From the NCBI GenBank assembly GCA_026182355.1, contig JAPFBL010000229.1, positions 535,001 through 599,000 on the forward strand: 64,000 nt of DNA, given 5' to 3'. Made by a program: the position numbers and the translations under genes. This stretch comes from Hermatobates lingyangjiaoensis (lineage: Eukaryota > Arthropoda > Insecta > Hemiptera > Hermatobatidae). Shown here piece after piece: positions 1 through 11,645 of this stretch (positions are counted from its first letter, which is position 1; the number at the start of each line of letters is the position of its first letter). The notes under the pieces were generated by a model that worked only from the letters and a program-made list of their open reading frames with translations, searched no databases and was not told the DNA's origin.

Positions 1-3000
1 GAACCGAGCTCTTTTTCTCCTGATAACTGCGAGATCGAAATATTGAAAAAAGTTTTGTTTTTTGTTTTGATAAGTTGTCCTAACAAACTGTTCGTTGTTT
101 TTAATTATATATATAACCATTTAACTGCAGTGTTCTCGGTAGTATTCATTATAACAAACAGAACGCTAATTTTTACTGTTGCCTGAATTAAATTGTAAAA
201 TATACTCATTACCATTTTTGTGTGCATTAAGTTTGTTTGCGACATTTCTTCGTATACCAACTACTATATTTATCTATATATTTTTCAAATTATGCAAAAA
301 AAATATAAATAGAATTTTTGTGTTTTTAAGTAATTTTTTTAGACACTTTTAGGTTTAAAACTATAAATTTTGTTAAGGACTTGTAGGGACAGAACGGGTT
401 CGTTTGCTGAGATGAACCTGCAGTTGATGAAGCATTATAAAACTAAAAATTTATTTATAGTGATGATAAATTGTGATGTGCTGATAGAGTGAGAGAGATT
501 CGTTTGTTTTGACAATTGATTATAAACAATAGCTGAAGGCAAGAGTGAAAGTATTAACAGTAAAGGGAGTGAAGGAGCCGTTTGAGTGACGTGTGGGGGT
601 GTGTGTGAAATCTCTCAGGCAATGGTCGCTAATTCAGTTGACTGCTTGTATTTCACTTGTGTGTCACTCAGCAGTCCTATTACAAGACCTGATAGCATCG
701 CCGGCACTCTTCTAACGTACTCTCTATCCTCAACGCACCGCCCCCTACTCTCTACAGTCTTCATTTAATGCCATTATTCTTAACCCGGTCCAGCTAGACT
801 CCTTAAAACTTTTATACAGCATTACTTTTAGACCAATAGTAAAATTTTATGGAATATTTTCTTAACATTATTCCTCTTAGTATCACAAAATTTCTTAATA
901 ACAATTAAAGAATAATAAAACATCTTCCAACCTAATAAATTTTCTTCCTTAGTCAACCGGTGTCAGATCTTATCCATCCTCCAGAGAGAAATGTATTGCA
1001 AATCAGATTAAACCATTTAAAATCTCTACTCCTAAATACCTGTTTGTTTAAATTTTTGCTATTTTTTTAATATTTTAATTTTTTTAAATTTTTTTTAATT
1101 TTTAAACTTACTTTATTTCATATTATTAATTTAAAAAGTTGCATTTAAATAGATATTTAATTTACAAAAACATTAAATGTAAATTAAATAGTACTAATAA
1201 AATAATTTTTTAGTTAATAATTTATTATGCTAAAATTTTCAATTAATTATGTATTCCTTAAAATGCGTACATAAGAAGATTGTTTACGTACATAATATTA
1301 ATGAGAAAGTTTTCTAGTTTTAAATTCAACTGAATGCAATGTGGATGATTATATTTGTTTGTTATGTGACTACCATAAGAAGCTGAAAAGAAAATAATTT
1401 TTTAAAACGAATTTTATTTCAAGTTTTTTAACTCGGATATCTTAAGAAGATTAAAGTAAACAAAACTGATGAGTTATTACGGTGGATCCAGTGTTAGGCT
1501 ATTTGTAATAATTTATTTTATTATTATTTATTATCTGCCTTTACAGAAATACAAAATCCTGGAAGTTGTACTATAAAACGGTAGTAACAAAAAATGCCTT
1601 GTTTTTTTTTGAATGAATACAAGGGTTTAATTCAATATAAGGGTTATAAAAAAATTGGGTCCCATTTATAACATTAAATATCTTTCCCATTATACAATAT
1701 GGTTCAACATTAATAGGTTTTTTCCACAACAAATACTACATATCCTAAATATACATTACTATAAAGTAAATAGGTAAAAATATTTTCTAATAGAGGAACA
1801 CTGCTTATTAACTGCGAGTAAATTATCATTTGATATATTATATGATTGTTTGCGGTTTGCGATTGTTATCAGAATCAGTTTCCAGTTCTATTTAAAATTA
1901 ATTCAAAATGGATTCCCTTGTGAGAACCACAAACTTCTTATTGTTCAAATATTTCGACATTTGCTTCTTTGAAAGGTTTGACTACTGTCTTAACCATCCC
2001 TACATCCATTTCTGAACAAAGATTATAAAACAGTGCATCTTACTTTTATCCTAGCTTCCGTAAATCTTAATTCAGTAATCTAATTTGATTATTAGATTTA
2101 TGTTAAAATAACTGCTAAATTGACTTTAATACATATATTAATAGTACAGACATTATTCTAAAAAGTATTAAATAATATAATTACAATTGTAGAAATAAAA
2201 TTGTTTATCAGCAAAATCTACGATTTGCAAATATTTTCTGAACCTCCAATGAAGGGTTTAGTGAGGAAGTGTAAAAAGGAAAACTGAAATAGGTTATTGA
2301 TTTGAGGCCTCTACCGAAACTATCGTAAATGTAAGAAGTCCTGTCTCACTTATTAGTCAAAAAGATATTTTCGTAAGATGAAAGCAGTAGTCAAATTTTG
2401 ACGGTCGTTTCTCAAACCTGCTAATAATGGAGGCTTAAAACCCTATTCTCTCCCCTAAAGAAACGAATGTTAAAATGTTGATAACAGTATAACAGAGTTT
2501 ATTTCTAATAAAATATTTATTTTGAATTCATTTTAAAAATGGAAAGTTGGTGACAGTGTTTACAATGATCATAACAGACTGATAACAATTTCAGTATGCT
2601 TGGTGAGGAATAGGTTCAATTAATTTTGGCTCATAATTAAAAGAGTCAAATCCGCAATTAAGAAATAAGAGATTGTTGGGTGATATTTAGAGAGACAACG
2701 TGACTGGTTGAGATCAGATTACAGAATCATTCATAGAATGTTCTGCTAAAATAAAATTATTACTTGCTGCACTTCTTACAGTTCAGCTTGCTTTATGTCA
2801 TTATTATCAAATTACAATCATTTTAAAGTTAGTAGAAATATTAAACCACTATTAAAAATAATTAGTTTATTTGTTTCCACCTTCTATTACAGATATATAT
2901 TATTAGAACATCATTGTACGATTATAACTATGTTAGAAATCATTGTTTGAGTAAATTATATAAATATACACGAACAATATCTCATCTAATTTTTTTATTG

Positions 3001-3008
3001 TTCCAACC

Positions 3009-3252
3009 GATCCGCTGGCAGCTGATGACGCCAGACGTTTACCGTCTTTTTGTTTGATCGGTGATTCTACAGATTCTACATTGGGAGTCATAAATTCTGC
3101 CTAACTCAAGGGTATTTCGAGTACGGATCTTTAACGAGTATCTGACATCGTATAGGCTTGGGACCGACGGCTCAACGTCCTCTCCAAGGGACGACGTACT
3201 CAGATTTATTCACCTCCCGCGTGAATAAATCAAGGGCCAGGTGGGGATCGAC
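3009..3252 (-). repeat. SINE-like element, minus copy
   Basis: Read on the minus strand, this segment matches the plus-strand element at 22140-22390 over nearly its whole length. Both run from a tRNA B-box-like start through a shared block around GGGAGGTGAATAAATCTGAG and a shared tail around GATCAAACAAAAAG. In this copy the B-box region (3241-3252) reads GTCGATCCCCAC, a decayed form of the pol III B box. No A box is visible, so the copy is probably 5'-truncated. The two copies in opposite orientation show dispersal. Assignment to a tRNA-derived SINE is inference from the B box. Confidence 0.7.
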
Positions 3253-4106
3253 AAACAACAGTTTAAAATATTGAGAATTTAGTAAGTGTGCTTTTTATTC
3301 TTTTTTTTTGTGTCATTTAAAGTTATATTTATGAGTTTCATAATATATATTCACTTATAGAAAAGTTAAATGGATAGATGATTTCTCAGTTGTTTTTTTT
3401 TTAATTCTGAGACTTAAATGCCTGGATGAGGCTGAGGGATTCGTTTGCGAAACATGATTTAGCCGCTAGATTCTGGACGTCCTTCTCACAAGAAGCTTGC
3501 GGCTGTATAATTTGCCACGCAATGACCGCTGTCTGCAACACATGTCTTGTGCAACGCATGTCTCATGGTACTCCTAATAATGTCGAATTGTTTCGTAGGT
3601 TAGGTTAATTTAGAATGAATTGTCTTGGCACACAGCGAAATTACCTGTCTTAGAATATCGTGTTCAATCCATATTAATGTAGTCAGTCCAATAGCACCAC
3701 TTGAGATGTTAACATTTGTAGAATATAAGTTTTATATTCTTCAAAGATTTATTACACTCGTTTCTGCCTTAGTTGTGTTTTCTGCTGAATAAACTCAAGT
3801 TTATTCAACCCAGTACCAATACTGATCGCCATTCCTGAGTTTAAATTGGACTCATTGGTGTTTTATCTATCGTATTCCCTGTTTTTATAACTTCAATTAG
3901 TATTATCTTATTTCATATAAGAGATATATCATTAGTATTCATATCTTTTAGGATCATACGTTTGTAAGTTAATTCAAGTGGTTTGAAGGAGATAAAGAGA
4001 ATAGTTTATTGAAATCATTTCTGCACAATTTCCATTTCATTAAATATTTTTGTGTTACTCATGTCTATGATAAAAAGATTTCACATAAACACGTGAAATA
4101 ACAATC

Positions 4107-4329
4107 AATGATCAAACCACAATAAGAAATGGGAAAACAAGACTAAGATCTTTCAACCGTAACAAGCGGTCTTCGTCAGAGTCAAAAACCCAACTGAAAA
4201 CTGGGTGCATATTAATGTGCATATTAATTTATTGTATGAAAACTGGGTTTTTGACTCTGACGAAGACCGCTTGTTACGGTTGAAAGATCTTAGTCTTGTT
4301 TTCCCATTTCTTATTGTGGTTTGATCATT
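4107..4329. repeat. Foldback element, family A, full copy
   Basis: A near-perfect inverted repeat with arms of about 88 bases (4107-4194 and 4241-4329) around a 45-base AT-rich centre. The tips read AATGATCAAACC and GGTTTGATCATT. Each arm carries the module TCTGACGAAGACC-loop-CGGTTGAAAG (right arm core 4257-4285). Full or half copies recur near 7.3, 17.8, 25.9, 42.1, 42.3, 45.8, 51.7 and 53.3 kb. No coding capacity or clear target duplication is seen. It is either a MITE-like element or two copies of a shorter element joined head to head. Confidence 0.85.
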
Positions 4330-7323
4330 CATGTCTATGAACGCATATTACTTAGCATTCAATATACATTAAATGTATATTTATAACATTTCTACAATTT
4401 TATTGTGTTAACTTTAATTATGTATAATAAGTTTAATTTCAAAATTTTTTTAACAAAATTACTATTATTAAAGGTTGAGGAATTATGTTCACTAATTTTG
4501 AAATGGTATAGTTGTTCAATGGATGAGGGGTCTTAATCTAGCGAATTATCGAAAGAAATAACAATTTAACACTTTATTGCTCATATAGGTATAAATCCGT
4601 ACTATAAAAAAATAACGTCTCAGGAAGAAAGTATTACTGTATGAGGGATTTTAAACCTTATCCAATGTCTGAAACTTAACAATGATTTCAAATTTTTATA
4701 AGGATTTTTTTTTAATATTAAAATCATATGTGTGCTCCAAAGTTGTTTTTGACTTTAGATGGACCCTGAGGTAAAAAACTTTCAGAAACACTGGTTTAGT
4801 ATTAAGTGTTATTAACGACTGTTATTAAAGTTTATTTGAGAATTTATATCAGTTGTAAGGACTTTAATTTATGTTACTTTTATTTTCCATTGAATTCGGA
4901 AATTTCTAACTTCGAACAAGTTTTTATAGCAACAACGTTTTATCATTAGAAAAAAGATAAGCGAAATATAGCCTTCACAGATGGAGTACAAAGCAAGTTC
5001 TGAAATTTGATGACTTAAGTTATCAAGTGATATTAAATAAAAAATTAAGCACAACATTGTTAAAAAAATTCGATTAAACCTAACAGTGTTGGCATTAATA
5101 TTTTTCAAATATTATTGATCCATAAATATATATCATAAAACACTAAAATAAACGAGTATAATAAAAAAACATCAAATTTTGCAAATTAACAATTACTAAA
5201 TACACTTAACAGTTTGATAATTTCGATATTTGTCAGGCTTCACACATTATGAAATGATAAATGTTACCCCTTCCAATCCCTGTTACCATATAAGAATTAT
5301 TTTTTGCTTACAATTAAATGTAATTTCGTTTAGGAAATTTGGACAGCCTGGTGGTTGGCAAACCTTACTTAACCTTCCTCTTAACGTTCTCCAAAGTCTT
5401 AATTCAAGTTAACCTTTTATTTCCTTTAGAAGTCACATTTTAAGTCTTCGTCTAATAGTAAGTTAACTTTAAACTCTATTTCATATTAATTTCTATTTAT
5501 ACCCATCTTAGAACTGTTGTTAATAAATATTGATTTAAATTTGCTTAATTGTCAGTATTACTGTATAATAGTAGTTAAACGGAAGTTGAAAATTAAATAC
5601 CAGTGAGGAGTATTTTTCAATGTATAGAATTTTAATAGTTTTATGACTTCCAGTTGTTCTCTATGAGTAACATTCATTATAATCTTCCCCTATGTTTTAA
5701 TTCATATCAAAGAATGATTTTTCTAATGATTACATATTTCAAAATGTTTTCTCAAATGCAGATACACATATTCATACTAAAAGGAGTAAGTGGATAATAA
5801 TTGAGTACTGCAGTTTCTAATTGATATGAATTGTCATTGCAGTGGTGCAGATATAGAAATGAAGAATACAATGAATTTTAATAAATGATTCTAGTTGAAC
5901 ATGAAACAACGGGAACGTTCCATGTTACTTACTAGTGAGAATAGTCTGAGAACTAAGCACCTTTTCAGTATTCCTAATGAACAGTATGCAATTTGTTTTT
6001 AAATTTCGATACCTATGTAAACCAGTTCCTATGGTAACAGAGAAAATGTTTTCCTCCAGAAATAATTTCTAGTGTTCATTGCTCAAGTAATGAATAATAA
6101 ACTTCTGTTGATTTTAACTCCTGTTTCCAGATAACAGATTTTCAGATTAAAGTTTACGGATTTCATAATGTGTGGTAATACAGTCTTATCAGCATTTCCC
6201 GAAGTAGCAGCATTCCTTTTATTGCAAACCGAACGGGGTATTATAACCCATTTCCTTAATATTTTTAAAAATAAAAACGGTAACGCATATAAAGAATATT
6301 GCTAATATTCCTCAGGAATTGTTGGTACAAAATTTAAAGTACTTAATTAGATATGGAACAATTAAATATTACATTTTGATGTTCATCTGGACAACACTTG
6401 GTGCGCTTATAACTTATTCTTGGTATACAAAATCACAGGTTAAGGTATTCTTTATGTCGTCTTTGGTATCCAAAGGTATCATGATATAAAGGAGTCTGAT
6501 TTTTTTTTTTTTTTTGTTAAAATCGAATAAATTGTATAATTTTCCATACTTGTTAGCATTCCTAGATCTGAGTTGAGCGTCCGGATGGTTCGTTTTATTT
6601 TGCAAGTCTAAGTTGGAATACGTTTTCTAAATTGGGAGGACTAGGCTCATTCAACCATTAATGATGCTAATCAGAGTCAGATCATCTGAATAAGGCTGTA
6701 AGTATGCTTAAGGCTTTTGGTCTATTAAATTCAGTTAAAACTGAAATTTATATTTCGTAACATTGTGTATCTTTCATTTATCACCATTGTGAATTCATTG
6801 CTATTTATATCGTGATTATAATTATTTATTTGCAGAAATGAGGCATTAAAAGCTGTGTATTAATGTTATTTAATTTGCAGTAATAACTTACATGACATTT
6901 TGTCACTAATACGGAACTCTAGTTCTTCAGATAGTTTGTAAATACTTATTACATACTCATTATCATGCTATTTAATGTATGTTATTATCGGATGTGTATG
7001 ATATTCAGGACTGGATATCTAGAACCGCCAATTGGGTAAGAGTCAGGCAGGCGCCTGGTTCTACATAGAAATTTACCGGCCTATTCCATATGAAAGATTA
7101 TAACGGAATGAAATTATATTATTATTTATACATTAAGTCTTCAGCTTTTCCTGCAAATAAATTTTTAATTAAAGTGCATATGTTTAATACAGCTAAAATG
7201 TGAATTTCAATAGATAACATAATGTTGATCGTTCTTGATATATTATGGGAAATAGTTGATATTTTTTTTCATTTGAGAAAAATAAAGTTTTTCCGGAACC
7301 TACTACTGCATGTAAAGTTAAAG

Positions 7324-7508
7324 TCTAAACCACAGTAACAAATCAGAAAAAAAATACGACTTTCAACTGTTACCAGTTGTCTTGGTGGAGTCAAATCTCA
7401 ATTGAGTTGAAAACAAATCTCAACTGAGATTTGACTATGACGAACACCCCTTGTTACGATTGAAAGATCTTAGTCTTTTTTCTGATTTCTTACTGTGGTT
7501 TGAACGTT
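7324..7508. repeat. Foldback element, family A, diverged copy
   Basis: The inverted repeat runs from GTCTAAACCACAGTAA on the left to TTACTGTGGTTTGAAC on the right, with inner arms around AATCTCAATTGAG and CTCAACTGAGATT. The right arm holds a version of the family module (TATGACGAACACC..GATTGAAAG). It is older than the 4.1 kb copy, because several arm positions no longer pair. It lies in the gene-free region upstream of the chaperone gene. Confidence 0.8.
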
Positions 7509-8855
7509 GATTTTTATTTGACATGTTTCTTATGAAATCTTATTATATGTAAAGTTAAATCAATGGGGAATGAAGTTGCTACATTTGGAAACTTCTCAAT
7601 TGATTTTCACATACAAAAGCAGAATTTTTTTAAATCTGGTATGTTTTTGTTATATTTTATATATTATCAGCTCTAAATTTTAAGTGAATCGAAATTTGTT
7701 GGAATTAGCGTGTGACATGGAAAGGAATGAATATATTTAATACTTAAAAAAAAAATTATATACAATTGATGATTTACGCATAAGTTTAAAAAAAATATTT
7801 TAACAATTACTATTAATTTAGGTACAGTTCTTAATTTTACCAGTTTAATGAAATGCAAACAAATAAAACATTATTAGTTTAAGAAAGTAGGAATACTTGC
7901 TTCACTAACAGGTGCATGTCAGATTATAGGCAAGCGTCCAGGCACCAGCTTTTCACATCACAGTTGGTCTTAAGATTAAGAGGGCTTAGATGGGATCACT
8001 TTAAAATATGTTTAGAAATAATTTCAAATCGTCGATTTGTTTTCAGAATTTCTTCAAGACATTTGTTTTTTAAATATTTCAGCTTCAATATTTCCTCTTT
8101 TTTTTTTCTTTTTATAACTTTTACAGAAATAGAAGTAGACGTGATATAAAAAATGATGGACATAACGTTTAAGAAGTAACTAACGATACCCATTTCAATG
8201 ATTAATAGGCGCACACAGGAGTATGGTCCATTAAAGAGATAGAAATAAGTGCAGAAAACGCGACCTTTACATTTATATGAACTAATTATCGAGATTTTTT
8301 TTTTAGATTAAAGCTTGACCTGAAAAATTACCTTTCTCTGTTGCAATTTAGTGCAAAGACTGTTAAGTTCTTTTAGCCAATACGTGTTCGATAAAATCCA
8401 TTAAGCGGTACGACCAGAAGCGTGTCTACAGCAAATTGGATGCATGCACTCCCTCCCGCCTATAAAAACACCTAAAAGCCTCCCGATAAAGGCGCTATGG
8501 TTTTTGTCTATAAAATTGCTGAGTTCACTGCATTTCATCGTAAGAAACATAAAAATATGAAAATTGCCCTCTGGGAGCCTCAAACTCGACATCAACATTT
8601 TTTTATGATTGCCGTAATTTACATCTCCTGAAGTCAAAAATATGGATTGAGTATTATTTTTTTCGCAGAAATTGTTTTTTTCACTCTGTAAATTTAAAAT
8701 CCGGTGATGTTTTAAGAAAACCTTTAATTTAACATATCGTTTTTCATATCAAATATGATTATGAAGAGATTAGTCTTTCAACAAAATAAATAAATATTGA
8801 TATTTCAAAATGTTATAATGTAAAGTAGAAATATATAGTTATTAACTTACATTAC

Positions 8856-9326
8856 AACAACTAAAATTGTTGGACACTTTGATAAGTGTCTGGTCAAAAG
8901 AGCTTCACTTTGTCTTCCGGTACTCCGAAAATTTATATACTGAGTGTCAATGCTACAAGGAAATAAATAATTTATGATTAGTAACTAAGAAATATAGAAT
9001 AGAACATAGAAAAATGATAATAATTAAACATATTTTTGTATTTTCTATTCGATATTTTTTAGTTACTGATCATAAATTATGTTTTTTGTTCATTCTGAGG
9101 TAAAATGAATAAACAAACAAAAGTCTCCACACAAATGAAGTTTTATTCAAAGCGTTTCGAACACTTTGTGTTCATCATCAGTTACGGATACACAATTATG
9201 GATTGCACAACTAATGATGTTTTTTGTTGTATCTTTCACAATGAAAATTTAAATTTTCGGAGTATCGGAAGACAGGGTGAAGTTTTTGACCAGACAATCC
9301 TCAGAGTCCAACAAGTTTATTTGTTC
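8856..9326. repeat. Foldback element interrupted by a later insertion
   Basis: Arms at about 8856-9003 and 9044-9326 are inverted copies. The left arm reads through GGACAC, GTCTGGTCAAAAG and CTTCCGGTACTCCGAAAA; the right arm has the complementary blocks (TTTTCGGAGTATCGGAAG, TTTTTGACCAGAC, GTCCAACAAG). The inner arms pair around ATTTATGATTAGTAAC. The right arm is interrupted at 9091-9216 by an unrelated element; removing it and one copy of a 12-base duplication restores continuous pairing. No transposase is visible. Confidence 0.8.
9091..9216 (-). mobile_element. 126-bp short element with 12-bp target duplication
   Basis: The element is flanked by identical 12-base direct repeats, ATGTTTTTTGTT, at 9079-9090 and 9217-9228, and it sits inside one arm of a foldback element. 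On the minus strand it begins CATTAGTTGTGCAATCC and contains CTGATGA, one base, GAACAC-AAA-GTGTTC, then GAAA (9155-9181). Related sequence occurs at 22.02, 22.43 and 40.6 kb. Its length, target duplication and lack of coding capacity suggest a short retroelement mobilised in trans. The family is not recognised. Confidence 0.75.
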
Positions 9327-11189
9327 TAGCGTAGTATAACTTTTTACGGGTCACTAATAGAAGATGAACATAGTTATTAAGATTCAAAATAAAATATTTG
9401 TATTTAATTGATGGCAGTTTTTTTTTTAGAGTAATTTGGATTTTTGATTTAATCTGCATGAATTTTTTTTATGGTTGGCAGAAAACTCGTAGCGTAACGG
9501 TTAAGCCAATCCAAATTAAGAGCAAAATTGTTTGCTTTCGGCTATCCACAAAATATATAATTAGATAAAGAAATTACTTAGCAGTGAGAGAGCTGGAAAT
9601 TGGGGATCTATTTCATGGACGAGAACATGTCGTTTTAGATTATTAGAGTGGGGATCTTTATCGAAACATGTTTGGGCTACATTTATCTTTTAAATGTAAA
9701 TGTATGATAGATTGTAACGATATTATTAAAATTATACAGAATCATTATGTGATTATTAAAAAAAAAACTAATCAGGCATACTAATTGTGATTTAGATTTG
9801 GCAACTAAGAAAATTTAGCCTTCGTTTTATTATCGTTTAGTTCGAGAAAGTGGTACCGAAGTAACTAAACCGGAACTCTTAAATATTTCGACATCCGTCG
9901 TTATCACGGAGATATGTTCATGGCTGAAGAAGCAAGATTTCTCTGTTAATGTCTTGGTTTGCTTGTCTTCCTATTAATGACAGATGCCGCTATGGAATAT
10001 TCGTTGTAAGATGCTGCTTAGTATGGCATTTTGATTGTTCAGTCACCGGAGATGTGACTTTGTAATAGTAGCCGTATGAAAAGTAAAACAATGAAAAAGT
10101 TCCCTTTCCGATGATCCAATATTACTATTTACTATTTAATTTAAAATTTTCTATTGTTTTACGTATTTATTTTTTTTTATTTATTTTGTTAATATTTTGT
10201 ATTTGTTTAGCTTTTTTATGAAATTATTTTTTTACTATTTAAAAATAATAAAAAAAGTATTAATCTTATTTTGACTTATCTCTCCTCCTTCCTTTAGGAA
10301 GCAGCTGGCAAAGAAACTATGGTAGTGATAACTAAAAGTGCCAGAATTAATGAAAGCGTGCGGTGTACGTTTTTTAATCGAATCATTGGGAGGGATTTTA
10401 GCGACATTAAAACGCTTTTAGTGACCTGCATGCTGCCGAATTATTGGCAAATGTTAGTGATTTTTTTGAGTTTTAAGTTGATATAGCATATTCATGGACC
10501 ATCAAAATTCAAACGTGTTATACATAGAACATTCGAAATTCAAACAAACAAAAAATATTAGACTAATCTGTTTTCTTTATTTTAATGAATTCAGCTGAAA
10601 CAAGTTATACCTTTATTTGCATTTTAGCAAAGTTAGTAATCCTATGGGCTGATATTAAGAAACATTTTCTTCAAGCATTAAATGCTTATTATATTTATTT
10701 CAGCTGATACTTGATGATGTTAGAAAATAAACTGCAGACATGTCTGATTCCCACAATTAAGTAATTCTAAAATGACCTAAACATTGATCACGAAGGTAAT
10801 TTCCTGAAGTGAAGGTAATTTTATCTCGTGTTTGATAGTGTTTCCGTCTGACACATTCATTAAACTTCCTTGGCCTCTTTTTGGTATTACTTCTGTTATA
10901 TTGATTATTTTCCTTCGAGTCATTGAACTGAATATAATGTATGTTGGAAAGATTTTGTAGATAAGCAAAGATATTTATTTTATTATTATTTTAATGATTT
11001 TAATTTGTCGGTCATTGACGTTTTCCTTATTTAAGGTAAACATTTTCACTTTGTAAATAAAATAAATAAATCTTTTAAGTTTACTTAAAAGTTTTTTTTC
11101 TTTTTATAGTTTGTTTATTAAATAAAATGTTTTTATTTGACCGTTGTTATTTCAACGTGAAATATTAGTACAGTAATTCATTATTGAAT

Positions 11190-11364
11190 TTAGACATTCA
11201 AAGGAAGAGACGGTAGCGTGAACGTAGTGCGCATGCCTGTTAACGACAGCTGTGTTTAGTCAATAACAGCTGGCGAGCTTGTTCGTACCTTGTGCGCAAA
11301 GTGGAATTTTTGAAATAACATTTTCCCTTTAAAACAAAGTAAATTTTAACCAGTTATTTATTAC
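11190..11364 (+). promoter_or_regulatory. Candidate promoter and non-coding exon 1 of the DNAJB6-like gene
   Basis: Just upstream of the first coding exon, base composition changes: this patch is richer in CG dinucleotides (GCGTGAACG, GTGCGCATG, TTGTGCGC) than the surrounding AT-rich DNA and contains two CAGCTG E-box sequences near 11248 and 11268. A consensus donor, GTAAGT, at 11365-11370 pairs plausibly with the acceptor at 11541-11543, which would leave a 179-base first intron and a short untranslated exon ending at 11364. No TATA box was found. The transcription start is not located, and a second possible donor (GGTAAGG near 11443) exists. Inference only. Confidence 0.45.
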
Positions 11365-11544
11365 GTAAGTATTGATAAGTGTTTAAACTTTTTCTGTGGA
11401 TTTAAATTGATTACTTTTGTTCACTGTTGTATGTCGCGCGGTGGTAAGGTTACAATAGAAGCAAAGGTTTCATTGACTACTGATGAATATTCTAGAAAAT
11501 TGTTCACTTACGTCAATTACATTTAATTTTTTTTTTCTTGCAGG

Positions 11545-11574
11545 TCTTGTAAGCCCTACCGGGCTTAAACAAGA
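11545..11574 (+). promoter_or_regulatory. Leader hairpin three bases before the start codon
   Basis: Immediately after the splice acceptor (exon from 11544) the leader can form a 12-base-pair hairpin: TCTTG + TAAGCCC pairs with GGGCTTA + CAAGA, with a TACC loop (11557-11560) and a two-base AA bulge (11568-11569). It ends three bases before the ATG at 11578. A stem here could slow scanning or mark the start, but only the pairing is seen; a role in translation is inference. Confidence 0.6.
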
Positions 11575-11577
11575 ACA

Positions 11578-11645
11578 ATGGTAGTAGATTACTATAAGAC
11601 ATTAGAAGTCAAGAAAGATGCTTCAACTGCCGACATCAAAAAAGC
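11578..11645 (+). CDS. DNAJB6/Mrj-like gene, coding exon 1 (J domain start)
   Basis: Encodes residues 1-22 plus two bases of codon 23: [20 protein letters not shown], the first helix of the J domain. The acceptor is a T-rich tract ending CAG at 11541-11543; the donor is GC|GTAAGT-like at 11646. The ATG context (A at -3, G at +4) is strong, and the start fits the family, whose members begin MVDYY. The exon ends in phase 2, after the KKA boundary. Confidence 0.93.

Larger units (their letters stand above)
1..11180. other. Upstream region without a recognisable gene
   Basis: This stretch is AT-rich, and the few open frames of about 60-79 codons in it show no family signature, so none is called. 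What can be supported are repeats: a SINE-like copy near 3.0-3.25 kb, two foldback elements near 4.1 and 7.3 kb, and a nested foldback near 8.9-9.3 kb, each listed separately. Slightly GC-richer patches at about 560-770, 3420-3600 and 8400-8640 were read on both strands and not recognised. Confidence 0.7.

Noticed and set aside
4257..4285. Calling the motif in family A a functional hammerhead ribozyme
   Set aside because: There is one extra base between CTGACGA and the stem, a wobble closes the stem, and no strand completing stems I and III with a cleavage site was identified. It is reported only as a hammerhead-like motif.
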